Assembly: GCA_937983105.1 (NCBI GenBank)
Contig: CALKAM010000032.1
Location: 62,001-126,000, forward strand
Length of the DNA: 64,000 nt
Origin: Planifilum sp021793745
GTDB lineage: Bacteria > Bacillota > Bacilli > Thermoactinomycetales > DSM-44946
Direction: 5' to 3'
Shown here: piece after piece, positions 15,621 to 23,718 of the stretch
How positions within the stretch are numbered: the first letter of the stretch is position 1
How the letters are laid out: every line of letters starts with the position of its first letter
Notes under the pieces: generated by a model
Told to the model about the DNA's origin: nothing
Database searches by the model: none
Seen by the model: the letters and a program-made list of their open reading frames with translations, nothing else
Translations under genes and position numbers: made by a program

Positions 15621-16776
15621 CTTCCCCCTCCCCCCATCGGATGATGCGATCCGCGTCGATCTCCGGCGGCCGGTCCGGATCATCGGCGGCGTGGAGAATC
15701 ACCGCTTTCCCTTCTGCTCGGAGTTCCTGCGCCCGCCGGATCGCCGCTCTGCGGGCGGCACGGGGATAAACCAGAGCCACCCGTTCCCTCCCTTGATCCG
15801 CAGCGGGGCTCGCTTCCATGACGCGGTCGGTCTTCAAAGCAAAGCCCGTCGCCGGAGTCGGCCGGCCGAAGCGCTCCGGCAACCGGTCGTAGCGCCCGCC
15901 GCTCACCAGGGGAAAGCTGGAGGGGAGGGCATACCCTTCAAAATAAACACCGGTGTAGTAATGGATGCTCCCCACCAGGCTCAAATCCAACACGACATGG
16001 CGGCTCGCCCCGAAATCCTCCAGCACCTCCCACATCTCCACCAGATGCCGGATGGCGGCCTCCACCCTGGGGGAGCGAACCTGCGGACGCAGGGATTCGA
16101 TCCACTCCTTTCCCCCCCTCTGGCGGGAAAGGAGGAGGAGCAGCTCCTCCTGCTCCGGGGAGAGATTCAGCCGCGCCACCCGCTCCTGATATCCCACCAA
16201 ATCCCGCACACCCAGGCATTCCTTGAGCTGATCCACCACCTGCGGATCCTTCACCCGTTCATGGAGCAGACCGTCCAAAAGCTCCACATGGCCCACCGCC
16301 AGTTGGAAGGGCGAGATTTCGCAGGCGGAGAGCGCCTCCACCGCCAGGGCGATCACCTCGGCATCCGCCTCCGGCGAAGGGTCCCCCACCAACTCCACTC
16401 CGGACTGAAAAAACTCCACCGTCCGCGCGGAATCATCCTGGGCCCGAAAAACGTTGGCGTGGTAAAAGAGGCGAAGGGGCAGCGGTTCCTCCTTCAGGAC
16501 CGAAGAGACCATCCGGGCGATGGGGGCCGTCAGATCGGGGCGGAGCACCAACGTTTTTCCTTCCCGGTCGATCAGCTTGAACATCTTGTATTCCGGGATC
16601 GCACTGGCCGCCCCCACCGTGTCAAAATACTCCAGGGTGGGCGTCAGCACTTCCCGATATCCCCACCGCTCAAAACAGGTCTGCACACGCTGTTCCACCA
16701 GCCGCTTCTTGACGGCCATCGATGGGGGAAAATCGCGAAATCCGGTCGGTTTTTCAAACTGGCGCAGCTTCTCCAT
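15604..16776 (-). CDS. hisZ: ATP phosphoribosyltransferase regulatory subunit HisZ
   Basis: A 390-residue HisRS-like protein that lacks tRNA charging activity and confers histidine feedback on short-form HisG. Class II synthetase-like features include GFRDFPPSMAVKKRL, YEMFKLID-like motif 2 context (here KMFKLIDREGKTLVLRPDLTAPIARM), and FFQSGVELVG. The ATG at 16776 has GGAGG eight bases upstream. It is the first gene of the operon, directly behind a strong promoter and a leader palindrome. Confidence 0.93.
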   Translation of the reverse strand: MEKLRQFEKPTGFRDFPPSMAVKKRLVEQRVQTCFERWGYREVLTPTLEYFDTVGAASAIPEYKMFKLIDREGKTLVLRPDLTAPIARMVSSVLKEEPLPLRLFYHANVFRAQDDSARTVEFFQSGVELVGDPSPEADAEVIALAVEALSACEISPFQLAVGHVELLDGLLHERVKDPQVVDQLKECLGVRDLVGYQERVARLNLSPEQEELLLLLSRQRGGKEWIESLRPQVRSPRVEAAIRHLVEMWEVLEDFGASRHVVLDLSLVGSIHYYTGVYFEGYALPSSFPLVSGGRYDRLPERFGRPTPATGFALKTDRVMEASPAADQGRERVALVYPRAARRAAIRRAQELRAEGKAVILHAADDPDRPPEIDADRIIRWGEGEDERDG

Positions 16777-16796
16777 CCCGAAACCCTCCGACGTTC

Positions 16797-16812
16797 GCTT
16801 TAGCACGCTAAA
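16797..16812. promoter_or_regulatory. Palindrome in the his operon leader
   Basis: CTTTAGC, two bases and GCTAAAG form a perfect seven-base inverted repeat 9-16 bases downstream of the expected transcription start and 20 bases before the hisZ start. No T-tract follows. It has the size and place of a repressor operator. A TrpR-family (YerC/HisR-type) regulator has been proposed for his genes in Firmicutes; assigning this site to it is inference. Confidence 0.6.
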
Positions 16813-16827
16813 GAGTCCGTTCCCTGT

Positions 16828-16856
16828 AGTTTAACACTCGCATCCGGAGGCGTCAA
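16828..16856 (-). promoter_or_regulatory. Promoter of the histidine operon
   Basis: On the minus strand TTGACG (16851-16856), exactly 17 bases, then TAAACT (16828-16833). This is a near-consensus sigma-A promoter about 52 bases before the hisZ start codon. Confidence 0.8.
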
Positions 16857-16945
16857 TCCCTCGACCGGGCGAAGGAATCGGCGGAAACCCGGCCGGCGGC
16901 GGATCGACGGATCCCCCGGGAGATCCGCTGGAATTTCCATTCGCC

Positions 16946-17527
16946 TCAATTTTTGCGGTCGCGCTTCATCCTTTCCTTCAGCCAACCGGCCAACTGCTCC
17001 ATCGCCTTTCTTCGGTACGAATATTTCAGCCGCTCTTCCCGGGATATTTTCGACAAAACCCGGTCTTCCCCTTCGGGTACAAAGATGGGATTAAAGGGAA
17101 AGCCCGGCTCCGGCCGGAGGCTTTCCGGGTCCGCTTCAATGATTCTGCCGGGGGTCCTTGCGACAAAGCACCCAATCTCCCCGTCCCACAAGGCGGCGAC
17201 CGCCCCCTCAAACCAGGCCTGCCGCGACTGTCCGGCGAGCAGATTCATAAACCCCTTATATCCGATCATTTCGAAAATCCGCTTGGTCAACACCCCGGGA
17301 AAGCCCGGGTAGGCGGCCAAAAAAATCCCGGCATCATCCACCATCACCCGGTCCATCCCCATCCGCCTCACCTGGTGCAGCTTTTCCAAACAGATTTCCC
17401 GGATCGTTCCCTCTTTCGGTTCCGACAGCGGAAGGGGAGTGTGATGCACCTCGATGCCCAGGGGCGAAAGAACGGTCCGCGCTTCCGCCAGCTTCCCGGC
17501 ATTTTCTGTGACAAAACCTAACCTCAC
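16946..17527 (-). CDS. Ham1/RdgB-family non-canonical purine NTP pyrophosphatase (divergent)
   Basis: A 193-residue protein of the ITPase fold. The N-terminal substrate loop is FVTENAGKLAEAR, the metal/catalytic region is VDDAGIFLAAYPGFPGV, and the C-terminal base-binding region is FPFNPIFVPEG followed by YSYRRKAMEQL. Such enzymes hydrolyse dITP and XTP to monophosphates, cleaning the nucleotide pool. The motifs differ somewhat from RdgB (DDAG for DDSG, TKRI for SARY), so the substrate is less certain. The GTG at 17527 follows GGAGGG. It lies upstream of the his promoter on the same strand. Confidence 0.8.
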   Translation of the reverse strand: MRLGFVTENAGKLAEARTVLSPLGIEVHHTPLPLSEPKEGTIREICLEKLHQVRRMGMDRVMVDDAGIFLAAYPGFPGVLTKRIFEMIGYKGFMNLLAGQSRQAWFEGAVAALWDGEIGCFVARTPGRIIEADPESLRPEPGFPFNPIFVPEGEDRVLSKISREERLKYSYRRKAMEQLAGWLKERMKRDRKN

Positions 17528-17599
17528 CGTTTTCCCTCCAATCCTTCATCCATTATACTTAATACTGAAGCATGAACCGTTTCCGGAGGAGAAGCAATC

Positions 17600-17743
17600 A
17601 TGGAAAACTGGAGCACTTTCTTTTTCCTGACGGGTTTCTTGATGGAGGGGATGGGGGTCTGGTTGTTCCTGCGCAAAAAAGACGGCTTTTTCGAACCGAT
17701 CATCGTCGGTTTCCTCTGCTTCCTGGTGGGATTTCTCGCGTAA
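17600..17743 (+). CDS. 47-residue membrane peptide
   Basis: The ATG at 17600 follows GGAGG at ten bases, and a strong terminator follows the stop, so this tiny gene forms its own transcription unit. The peptide has two hydrophobic stretches (residues 5-24 and 31-46) separated by a charged turn LRKKDGFFEP, predicting a two-span hairpin in the membrane. I do not recognise the family and no function can be assigned. Confidence 0.6.
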   Translation: MENWSTFFFLTGFLMEGMGVWLFLRKKDGFFEPIIVGFLCFLVGFLA

Positions 17744-17757
17744 ACGGAAGAAATCGG

Positions 17758-17808
17758 TGGAGGGGGACGGCTCCGATCGACGGGAGCGCTTCCCCCTCGC
17801 CCTTTTTA
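17758..17808 (+). terminator. Terminator after the small membrane peptide gene
   Basis: A long interrupted stem pairs GGAGGGGGA...GGCTCC with GGGAGC...TCCCCCTC and is followed by GCCCTTTTT. It isolates the small gene from pyrD. Confidence 0.8.
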
Positions 17809-18003
17809 ACGCCCGCCCCCTCCAGCCCTTTCAGGATCAAACCGCTCCAGTGCCCTAAAAAGGGGTCCCATCGCCGGTTTTATGTTCCCGGGTGCAAAGA
17901 AGGAAAACATGATATTATATGAGAAGCGCGCTATTGAACCGGGATTCACCGGTGGGTGGATCCCGGATGCGATCCCCCGGTTTCTACGACGGGCAGGATC
18001 GAA

Positions 18004-19113
18004 ATGATTCGGAAGGGAAGAGACACCTTGTACTCCTTATGGCGACATCTCCTGTTTCGCTACGATCCCGAACGGGTTCACGAATGGACCGTCCGAGGAC
18101 TGGAATCGCTCCAGTCGATTCCCCTGTTCCTTTCCCTTGCCCGCAGATTTTATGCGGTGGAGAACCCCGGCCTGGATGTCTCCCTCTGGGGCCTATCCTT
18201 TCCGAATCCCGTGGGGTTGGCTGCCGGGTTCGACAAAAATGCCACGATCTATCCGGCTCTCTCCGCCCTCGGCTTCGGTTACATCGAGGTGGGAACAATC
18301 ACCCCGTTGCCACAGCCGGGTAATCGCCGTCCGAGGCTGTTCCGGTTGACACAGGATGAAGCGATTATCAACCGGATGGGGTTTAATAACCGCGGAGCCC
18401 GCCAGGCGATGGAGCATTTCTCCCGCCTTCCCCGCCCCCGTCTGCCCATCGGCGTCAATCTCGGAAAAAACCGAAACACCCCGAACGAGCAGGCGTTTCA
18501 GGATTACCGGTGCAGTCTCCGCGCCCTGTACCGTCACGGCGATTATTTTGTCATCAACATCAGCTCCCCCAACACCAAAGGGCTGAGGGAATTGCACCGG
18601 CCGGAGGCGCTAAAGCCGCTTCTGGAGGACATCCTCGGGGAACGGGAAGTGCTGCGGGAGGAAACCGGTGAAATCCGTCCTCTCCTCCTCAAGATTTCGC
18701 CGGATCTGACCGACGAAGCCCTGGAGAAAGCGGTAGACGTCTCTCTGAACGTGGGCATGGACGGTTTCATCGCCACCAACACCACCCTCTCCCGGGACGG
18801 AATCGCCTCTTCCCCCTTCCGAGACGAGACCGGAGGGCTGAGCGGCCGCCCCCTGGCGAAGCGCTCCACCGAAATCATCCGCCGCATCCACCAGCAAACC
18901 GGCGGGCGCGTTCCCATCATCGGCGTGGGAGGGATCTTCTCCGGCGAGGACGCCTACGAAAAAATCCGTGCCGGCGCCAGCCTGGTGCAGGTGTACACCG
19001 GGATGATCTACCGGGGCCCCTCCATCGCCCGGAAAATCAACCAGGAGTTGCTCCAGCTCCTGAAGCGGGACGGGTTGAGCCACATCCAGGAGGCGGTGGG
19101 CAGGGACGCCTGA
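18004..19113 (+). CDS. pyrD: Dihydroorotate dehydrogenase (quinone), class 2
   Basis: A flavoprotein oxidising dihydroorotate to orotate with electrons passed to membrane quinone. Class 2 features are the N-terminal helical segment (LWRHLLFRYDPERVHEWT), which docks on the membrane, and the catalytic serine segment NISSPNTKGLRELH (class 1 enzymes use cysteine). FMN contacts are seen in GLAAGFDKNA and GVGGIFSGEDA. The ATG at 18004 is my choice; a longer frame starts at 17956. Bacillus uses a class 1B pyrDK pair inside its pyr operon, so a stand-alone class 2 enzyme away from other pyr genes is a lineage difference. Confidence 0.93.
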   Translation: MIRKGRDTLYSLWRHLLFRYDPERVHEWTVRGLESLQSIPLFLSLARRFYAVENPGLDVSLWGLSFPNPVGLAAGFDKNATIYPALSALGFGYIEVGTITPLPQPGNRRPRLFRLTQDEAIINRMGFNNRGARQAMEHFSRLPRPRLPIGVNLGKNRNTPNEQAFQDYRCSLRALYRHGDYFVINISSPNTKGLRELHRPEALKPLLEDILGEREVLREETGEIRPLLLKISPDLTDEALEKAVDVSLNVGMDGFIATNTTLSRDGIASSPFRDETGGLSGRPLAKRSTEIIRRIHQQTGGRVPIIGVGGIFSGEDAYEKIRAGASLVQVYTGMIYRGPSIARKINQELLQLLKRDGLSHIQEAVGRDA

Positions 19114-19258
19114 CGGCGATCCGTGATTTCCGCCGATGATCAAAGGCCCCTTCATGGCAGCTGACAAAACCTCCGGGCTGGCCGGTGAAGCGATGCTTCG
19201 CCTCGGGGTCCGGCCGTCGGCGACAGATCGCTCCCTTCCGACCCTTTGCCAATAAGCT

Positions 19259-19288
19259 GGGCCGTTGACATGACGTCAACGGCCCTTT
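19259..19288. terminator. Inverted repeat between pyrD and the RND gene
   Basis: A perfect 11-pair stem, GGGCCGTTGAC with its complement around a five-base loop, is followed by TTT on the plus strand and by no T-run on the minus strand. It lies between converging genes 140 bases after pyrD and four bases after the RND stop, so it may serve as a shared terminator. Confidence 0.6.
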
Positions 19289-19291
19289 CTC

Positions 19292-22200
19292 CTAGACCTC
19301 CGATCCGGCCCGCTTCCGGAGCACCCGCTCCTTCAATCCGGTCAGGATGCTGTACATGATCGGAACGATGAACAGGGTGAGGAACGTGGAGGAGGTCAGG
19401 CCGCCGATCACCACCACCGCCAACCCTTGGGAAATCAGGCTGCCGTCGCCGTAACCCAGCCCCAAAGGCAGCAGGGCGAAAATGGTGGCAAAGGCGGTCA
19501 TCAGGATCGGGCGCAAGCGGGTTCCTCCCGCTTCCAGCAGCGCAGAACGGACATCCAGCCCCCGTCTCCGCTGCTGCTGAACCCGGTCAATCAGCACGAT
19601 GGCGTTGGTGACCACGATCCCGATCAACATCAGCGCTCCGATCAGACCGGAGACGCTGATGGGCTGGCCGGAAATCCACAATCCCACCAATCCTCCGATC
19701 ACCGCATACGGCAGGGAGAACATGATGGTGAAGGGAGCCGTCGCTTCGCCGAAGGCGACGATCATCACCAGATAAACCGCGAGGACGGCGACGATCATGG
19801 CCACACCCAGCTGAGCGAAGCTCTTATCCATCTCCTCGGTTTCCCCGCTGAGGCTCACCGTCACTCCCGCGGGCAGATCCATCCCGTCGATGATCTGACG
19901 CACTTCCCGGGAGACGGCTCCGGAATCCGACGTCGTGATATCCCCGGTGACAGTGGCGTAAGACTGGCCGTTCTCCTTCTGGATCGTCACCGGCCCCTTC
20001 ACCTTTTCCACTTTGGCCACGTCGCCGAGCCGGACCAGGTTGCCGGTAGCCCCCATGATCCGGACATCCTTCAACTTCTTCAGGGAGGCGAGGTCCTTCC
20101 GCTCCAGCCCCAGCTTCACTTCCTGGACCTGGGAGCCGTTCTCCAGCTCGGTCACCGTATCCGCCTCCAGAAGTCCCCGAATCGACATCGCCACCTGGGC
20201 GGCGGACAATCCCTCCTTGGCCGCTTTTTCCTGGTCAACCTTGATGTTTACCAGTTCCTTTTGCTCGCTCAGGTTGTTGGTCACGTTGACCAGGTCGTCC
20301 ACCTTCTCCATCCGCTGCGTCAGCGCTTCGGCCACCTTCCGGATATCCTGCATCCGGTCCCCCTTGACCACGGCGACAATCTCGCCGCTGGTGGGAATCA
20401 TGCTGTTCACTTCATGGACGTTCAACTCCGCATCCTCTTTGAGCCCTTCCAGGTCGCTGCGGACCCGTTTCAAAAACGCGTCCATCTTCGTGTCGGGATC
20501 CAAACTAACAAACATGTTGACGCGGTTGGTGCTGCCGATCGAACCGTCCCCCGCCAGCTGACCGCGCAGGTTCCCCACGGTGGTGGAGATGACTTGGACC
20601 TCGGAATAGGTCTTCAGTTGGTCCTCGATCTCCTTCGCTTTGTCGTTGGTCACCTCCAGGGCGGTGCCGGAAGGCATTTTGACCTCGACCTGGATCGCCT
20701 TATCCTTATCCGCCGGCAGGAAGCTGGTCCCCACCAAGGGGATGAGAAGCAGGCTAGCCAACAGCATCAGCGTAGAGAGCAGAAGAACCGTCTTCCGATG
20801 ATCCAGCGACCAGGACAGCGCGCGCCGGTAAATCTGGGCCATGCGGCTTTCCCGCCGTTCCGTATTCAGCTTTTTCCCGTTCAAGAGGGTCAGTTTGGCA
20901 AGCAGCGGCACCACGGTCACCGCCACCACCAGGGAGCTGAGCAGAGCAATCACAACGGTGACGGCGAAGGGAACGAATACTTTCCCGACGATCCCGCTCA
21001 CCATTCCCAGGGGAACGAACACGGCCACCGTCGTCAGCGTCGAGGAGGTAATCGCCGAACCCACTTCCTTGGTGGCGTATTGGATCAGGGCAACCCCCCG
21101 CTCCCGGGTCTGGGAAAAGTGGCGGTAAATGTTCTCGATCACGACGATGCTGTCGTCCACCACCCGACCGATAGCCACGGCGAGTCCACCCAGCGTCATG
21201 ATGTTGAGGGTGATATCCGCCTGATGCAGCAGTGTCAGGGTAGCCAGTACGGAAAGCGGGATCGATACGACGGCGATCAGGGTGGTGCGCAGGTTGCGCA
21301 GGAAAACCAGAATAACGAGGGAGGCGAACAGTGCACCCAGCAGCCCTTCCCGCACCATCGTCATGATGGAATCCTTCACCGCCCGGGACTGGTCGTGCAG
21401 AAGGGTGGTCTCGATCTCCGGATGATTCCGCTTCAGCTCATCCAGCTTCTCCTTAATCCCTTCCGCCGTTTCAACGACATTCCCGTCGGGCGACTTGACC
21501 ACTTCGATATTGACCGAAGGCTTTCCGTTGGTCCGGGTAATCAGGGTGTTCCCTTCCGAGGATTCCTTCACCTCGGCGATGTCGGACAGCTTCACCGTCT
21601 TGACTTTTGGTTCCCCGGCCGACGGTTTCTTCACACCCTGTCCGCTTCCCTTGGGCGGTTGAACACCGGGGGAGGGGATTTGGGCTTTTTTGCCGTCCAT
21701 CCCCTTCGGTTGAGGCATCTGCTTTTGAAGGCTCTTCAACCGGCTGTCGATCTCCTTTAGCCCTTTTTCCTGGGCTTCGATCTTGGCCTTCAACATCGCC
21801 GCTTCGCGGGCCGCCTCGCCGTCATTGGGGTTTTCCCGAAGCCGCTCCTCCGCTTTGTTCAGAGCGATGCGGTCGCCGAGGAGTTGGGCCTGCAACTGTT
21901 GCGCCGATTGCAGCAATTGCACCTGGGCCTGCACCAGCCCCACACCCTGGCCGACCTGGCCCAGACCTTCACCCATCCGACCCACCGCTTCACCGAGTCC
22001 GCCAACGGCTTGCCCCAGGCCCCCGACGGCCTGCCCCAAGCCTTCCATCCCCTGTCCGATCTGCTCAAAGGCGTCCTTCATTCCCGCCTGGGGATCGGGA
22101 TAGACCGTCAGGCGCATATTCCGCAGATCTTCGACCGAGGTGATCTTCTGGTCGATCCGCACCGGCATATCCAGCCGGTCCACGCGCAGATCCCCGACCG

Positions 22201-22840
22201 GAATGGAAACGTTGTTTCCCTGGAGCGCCTGCTGAACCTGCTGTGAGGTCAAATTGTATTTTTTCAGTTTATCCTGCTTGAGCCGAACCACCACCGCCTT
22301 GGGTCCCTGCCCCTTGATGTCGACCCGGCCGACGCCGGCGACCGATTTGAGGGTCGGCTCCACCTCTTCCTTCACCCATTTTTCCAGTTCTTCAGGTTTC
22401 TTTTTCTCACTGTACAGGCTGACGATCATCATGGGGAAGGTATCAAAACCGAACTGATTAAAGGTGGTTTCCATCGCTTCCTCGGGCAGATCGAGCCGGT
22501 TTACGGCCTCTTTCATCTCTTGCTGCATCTTGTCCAGATCGACATCAAAGTCAAATTCCACCACCACGACCGACGTGCTGTCCGCCGATATGGACTGTAC
22601 CTTTTTCGCTCTCTCGGTTCCCATGAGCGCCTGCTCGACGGGTTGGGTCACCTTTTCATCCACATCCTCCGGCGACGCCCCGGGATAGGGAGTGATTGCG
22701 ACGATCACCGGAAAAGAGATGTCCGGCATCGCTTCCATCTTCATTTGCCCCGCCGTATACACTCCGCCAAAGGTGACGAGAAGAACGAGAATGAGAACAG
22801 CGGCCACGTTTTTCAGGGAAAAGCGGGTCAACCAGCTCAA
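19292..22840 (-). CDS. RND-family efflux permease with long internal heptad insertion
   Basis: A 1182-residue inner-membrane RND transporter (AcrB/SwrC class). TM1 is at the N-terminus (NVAAVLILVLLVTFGGVYTAG), followed by the porter motif PGASPEDVDEKVTQPVE and later TM blocks around GLLGALFASLVILVFLRN and the proton-relay helix with GGLAVAIGRVVDDSIVVIENI. A second copy of the fold follows from about residue 690. It is 100 or more residues longer than most, because of an insertion at about residues 255-413. The insertion is a Gly-rich heptad repeat (GLGQAVG units) followed by a coiled coil and a Pro/Lys-rich linker. The gene lies downstream of a GbsR/MarR-type regulator on the same strand, so it is probably a regulated exporter; the substrate is unknown. 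Confidence 0.9.
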   Translation of the reverse strand: MSWLTRFSLKNVAAVLILVLLVTFGGVYTAGQMKMEAMPDISFPVIVAITPYPGASPEDVDEKVTQPVEQALMGTERAKKVQSISADSTSVVVVEFDFDVDLDKMQQEMKEAVNRLDLPEEAMETTFNQFGFDTFPMMIVSLYSEKKKPEELEKWVKEEVEPTLKSVAGVGRVDIKGQGPKAVVVRLKQDKLKKYNLTSQQVQQALQGNNVSIPVGDLRVDRLDMPVRIDQKITSVEDLRNMRLTVYPDPQAGMKDAFEQIGQGMEGLGQAVGGLGQAVGGLGEAVGRMGEGLGQVGQGVGLVQAQVQLLQSAQQLQAQLLGDRIALNKAEERLRENPNDGEAAREAAMLKAKIEAQEKGLKEIDSRLKSLQKQMPQPKGMDGKKAQIPSPGVQPPKGSGQGVKKPSAGEPKVKTVKLSDIAEVKESSEGNTLITRTNGKPSVNIEVVKSPDGNVVETAEGIKEKLDELKRNHPEIETTLLHDQSRAVKDSIMTMVREGLLGALFASLVILVFLRNLRTTLIAVVSIPLSVLATLTLLHQADITLNIMTLGGLAVAIGRVVDDSIVVIENIYRHFSQTRERGVALIQYATKEVGSAITSSTLTTVAVFVPLGMVSGIVGKVFVPFAVTVVIALLSSLVVAVTVVPLLAKLTLLNGKKLNTERRESRMAQIYRRALSWSLDHRKTVLLLSTLMLLASLLLIPLVGTSFLPADKDKAIQVEVKMPSGTALEVTNDKAKEIEDQLKTYSEVQVISTTVGNLRGQLAGDGSIGSTNRVNMFVSLDPDTKMDAFLKRVRSDLEGLKEDAELNVHEVNSMIPTSGEIVAVVKGDRMQDIRKVAEALTQRMEKVDDLVNVTNNLSEQKELVNIKVDQEKAAKEGLSAAQVAMSIRGLLEADTVTELENGSQVQEVKLGLERKDLASLKKLKDVRIMGATGNLVRLGDVAKVEKVKGPVTIQKENGQSYATVTGDITTSDSGAVSREVRQIIDGMDLPAGVTVSLSGETEEMDKSFAQLGVAMIVAVLAVYLVMIVAFGEATAPFTIMFSLPYAVIGGLVGLWISGQPISVSGLIGALMLIGIVVTNAIVLIDRVQQQRRRGLDVRSALLEAGGTRLRPILMTAFATIFALLPLGLGYGDGSLISQGLAVVVIGGLTSSTFLTLFIVPIMYSILTGLKERVLRKRAGSEV

Positions 22841-22992
22841 AACGGAATCCTCCTTGTAGAAAATTCATCTGGGATTCGGTGGTCTTCTACTCCGCGGAAG
22901 CAAGCGGAGATGCTATTCCGCCGAGCACGGGTGATTGCGGCTCCCTCCAGCCCGCCGATCGAAAACACGGGCCGGCGTCGGGAGACACGCCT

Positions 22993-23496
22993 TCATCCTC
23001 TCCATAGGGATTTTTTCCTTTTTTCCCATTCTTCATCGAGACCATCCAACCGCTCCAGAAAGAGGTCGTGCAGCGCCTTCATCTCGACCAGCCGCCGCTT
23101 GGCCGTTTCAAAGGTTTCCCTTTGTTCCTCCGGATAGGCGGTCGGAAAGTCCGCGAGGATCTCCTCCAGAAACGAGGTGGTTTGGCGCATGGCCGCCAGG
23201 CTGATCCGGATGGAAACCAACCCGGCATCCTCCGCCAGCTGATAATAATCCCGCCGATCGCCGATCCGGGAAACCTTGACGCACAGCCCCATCCGCTCCA
23301 GGGCACGGATGCGTATGCTGACCGCCGCCTTGGTTACGCCCAGCTGATCGGCCATCTCCTGCAAACTGAGCGGTTTTTCGGAGAATAAAAGCAGAGAAAA
23401 CAGGTGCCCGTTCAGCGGACTGTTCCCGCTCCACTTGAAGGTGCGGGAGATTTCCTCGCCGAAACGGGTCTTGATATCCTCCAGATCGCGGAAGAT
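22993..23496 (-). CDS. GbsR/MarR-type winged-helix repressor, apparent ATC start
   Basis: A 167-residue winged-HTH regulator of the GbsR-like MarR group. The reading frame begins DLEDIKTRFGEE, continues through WSGNSPLNGHLFSLLLF, and contains the recognition helix region LQEMADQLGVTKAAVSIRIRALERMG, followed by a wing and a C-terminal coiled-coil. Homology-like sequence extends to the ATC codon at 23496-23494, which has GAGGG nine bases upstream, but no ATG/GTG/TTG is available there. The first standard start in frame (TTG at 23364) would delete half of the DNA-binding domain. It lies 152 bases upstream of the RND gene on the same strand and likely represses that gene and itself. Confidence 0.75.
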   Translation of the reverse strand: MFRDLEDIKTRFGEEISRTFKWSGNSPLNGHLFSLLLFSEKPLSLQEMADQLGVTKAAVSIRIRALERMGLCVKVSRIGDRRDYYQLAEDAGLVSIRISLAAMRQTTSFLEEILADFPTAYPEEQRETFETAKRRLVEMKALHDLFLERLDGLDEEWEKRKKSLWRG

Positions 23497-23526
23497 GGGT
23501 CTTCACCCTCTCAATTTGTTAATTAA

Positions 23527-23544
23527 GTTAAAAACATTGTTAAC
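23527..23544. promoter_or_regulatory. Inverted repeat upstream of the GbsR-like gene
   Basis: GTTAA-N8-TTAAC lies about 31 bases before the regulator's apparent start in an AT-rich promoter region that also contains TTAATTAA. It is a candidate autoregulatory operator for the regulator and RND exporter operon. Confidence 0.5.
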
Positions 23545-23718
23545 GTGGTTTATTATAAAAATCCTCCCTTTTCCATGTCAACCGCCTTCATCAAAGGGAC
23601 GCGTTTGCTCCCCCTACCGGATTGGAGTACAATGGCTTCACGAGAGGGATTGTTTGCATCCAGGGAAAAAGGACGATGGACAACCGCAGAAAAATTTTTC
23701 GCAAACGGAGGTTGGATC

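Noticed and set aside
19427..21760. Plus-strand open frame of about 777 codons opposite the RND gene
   Set aside because: Its translation is rich in His, Gln and Arg with no folded-domain pattern. It is antisense to a clear RND transporter.
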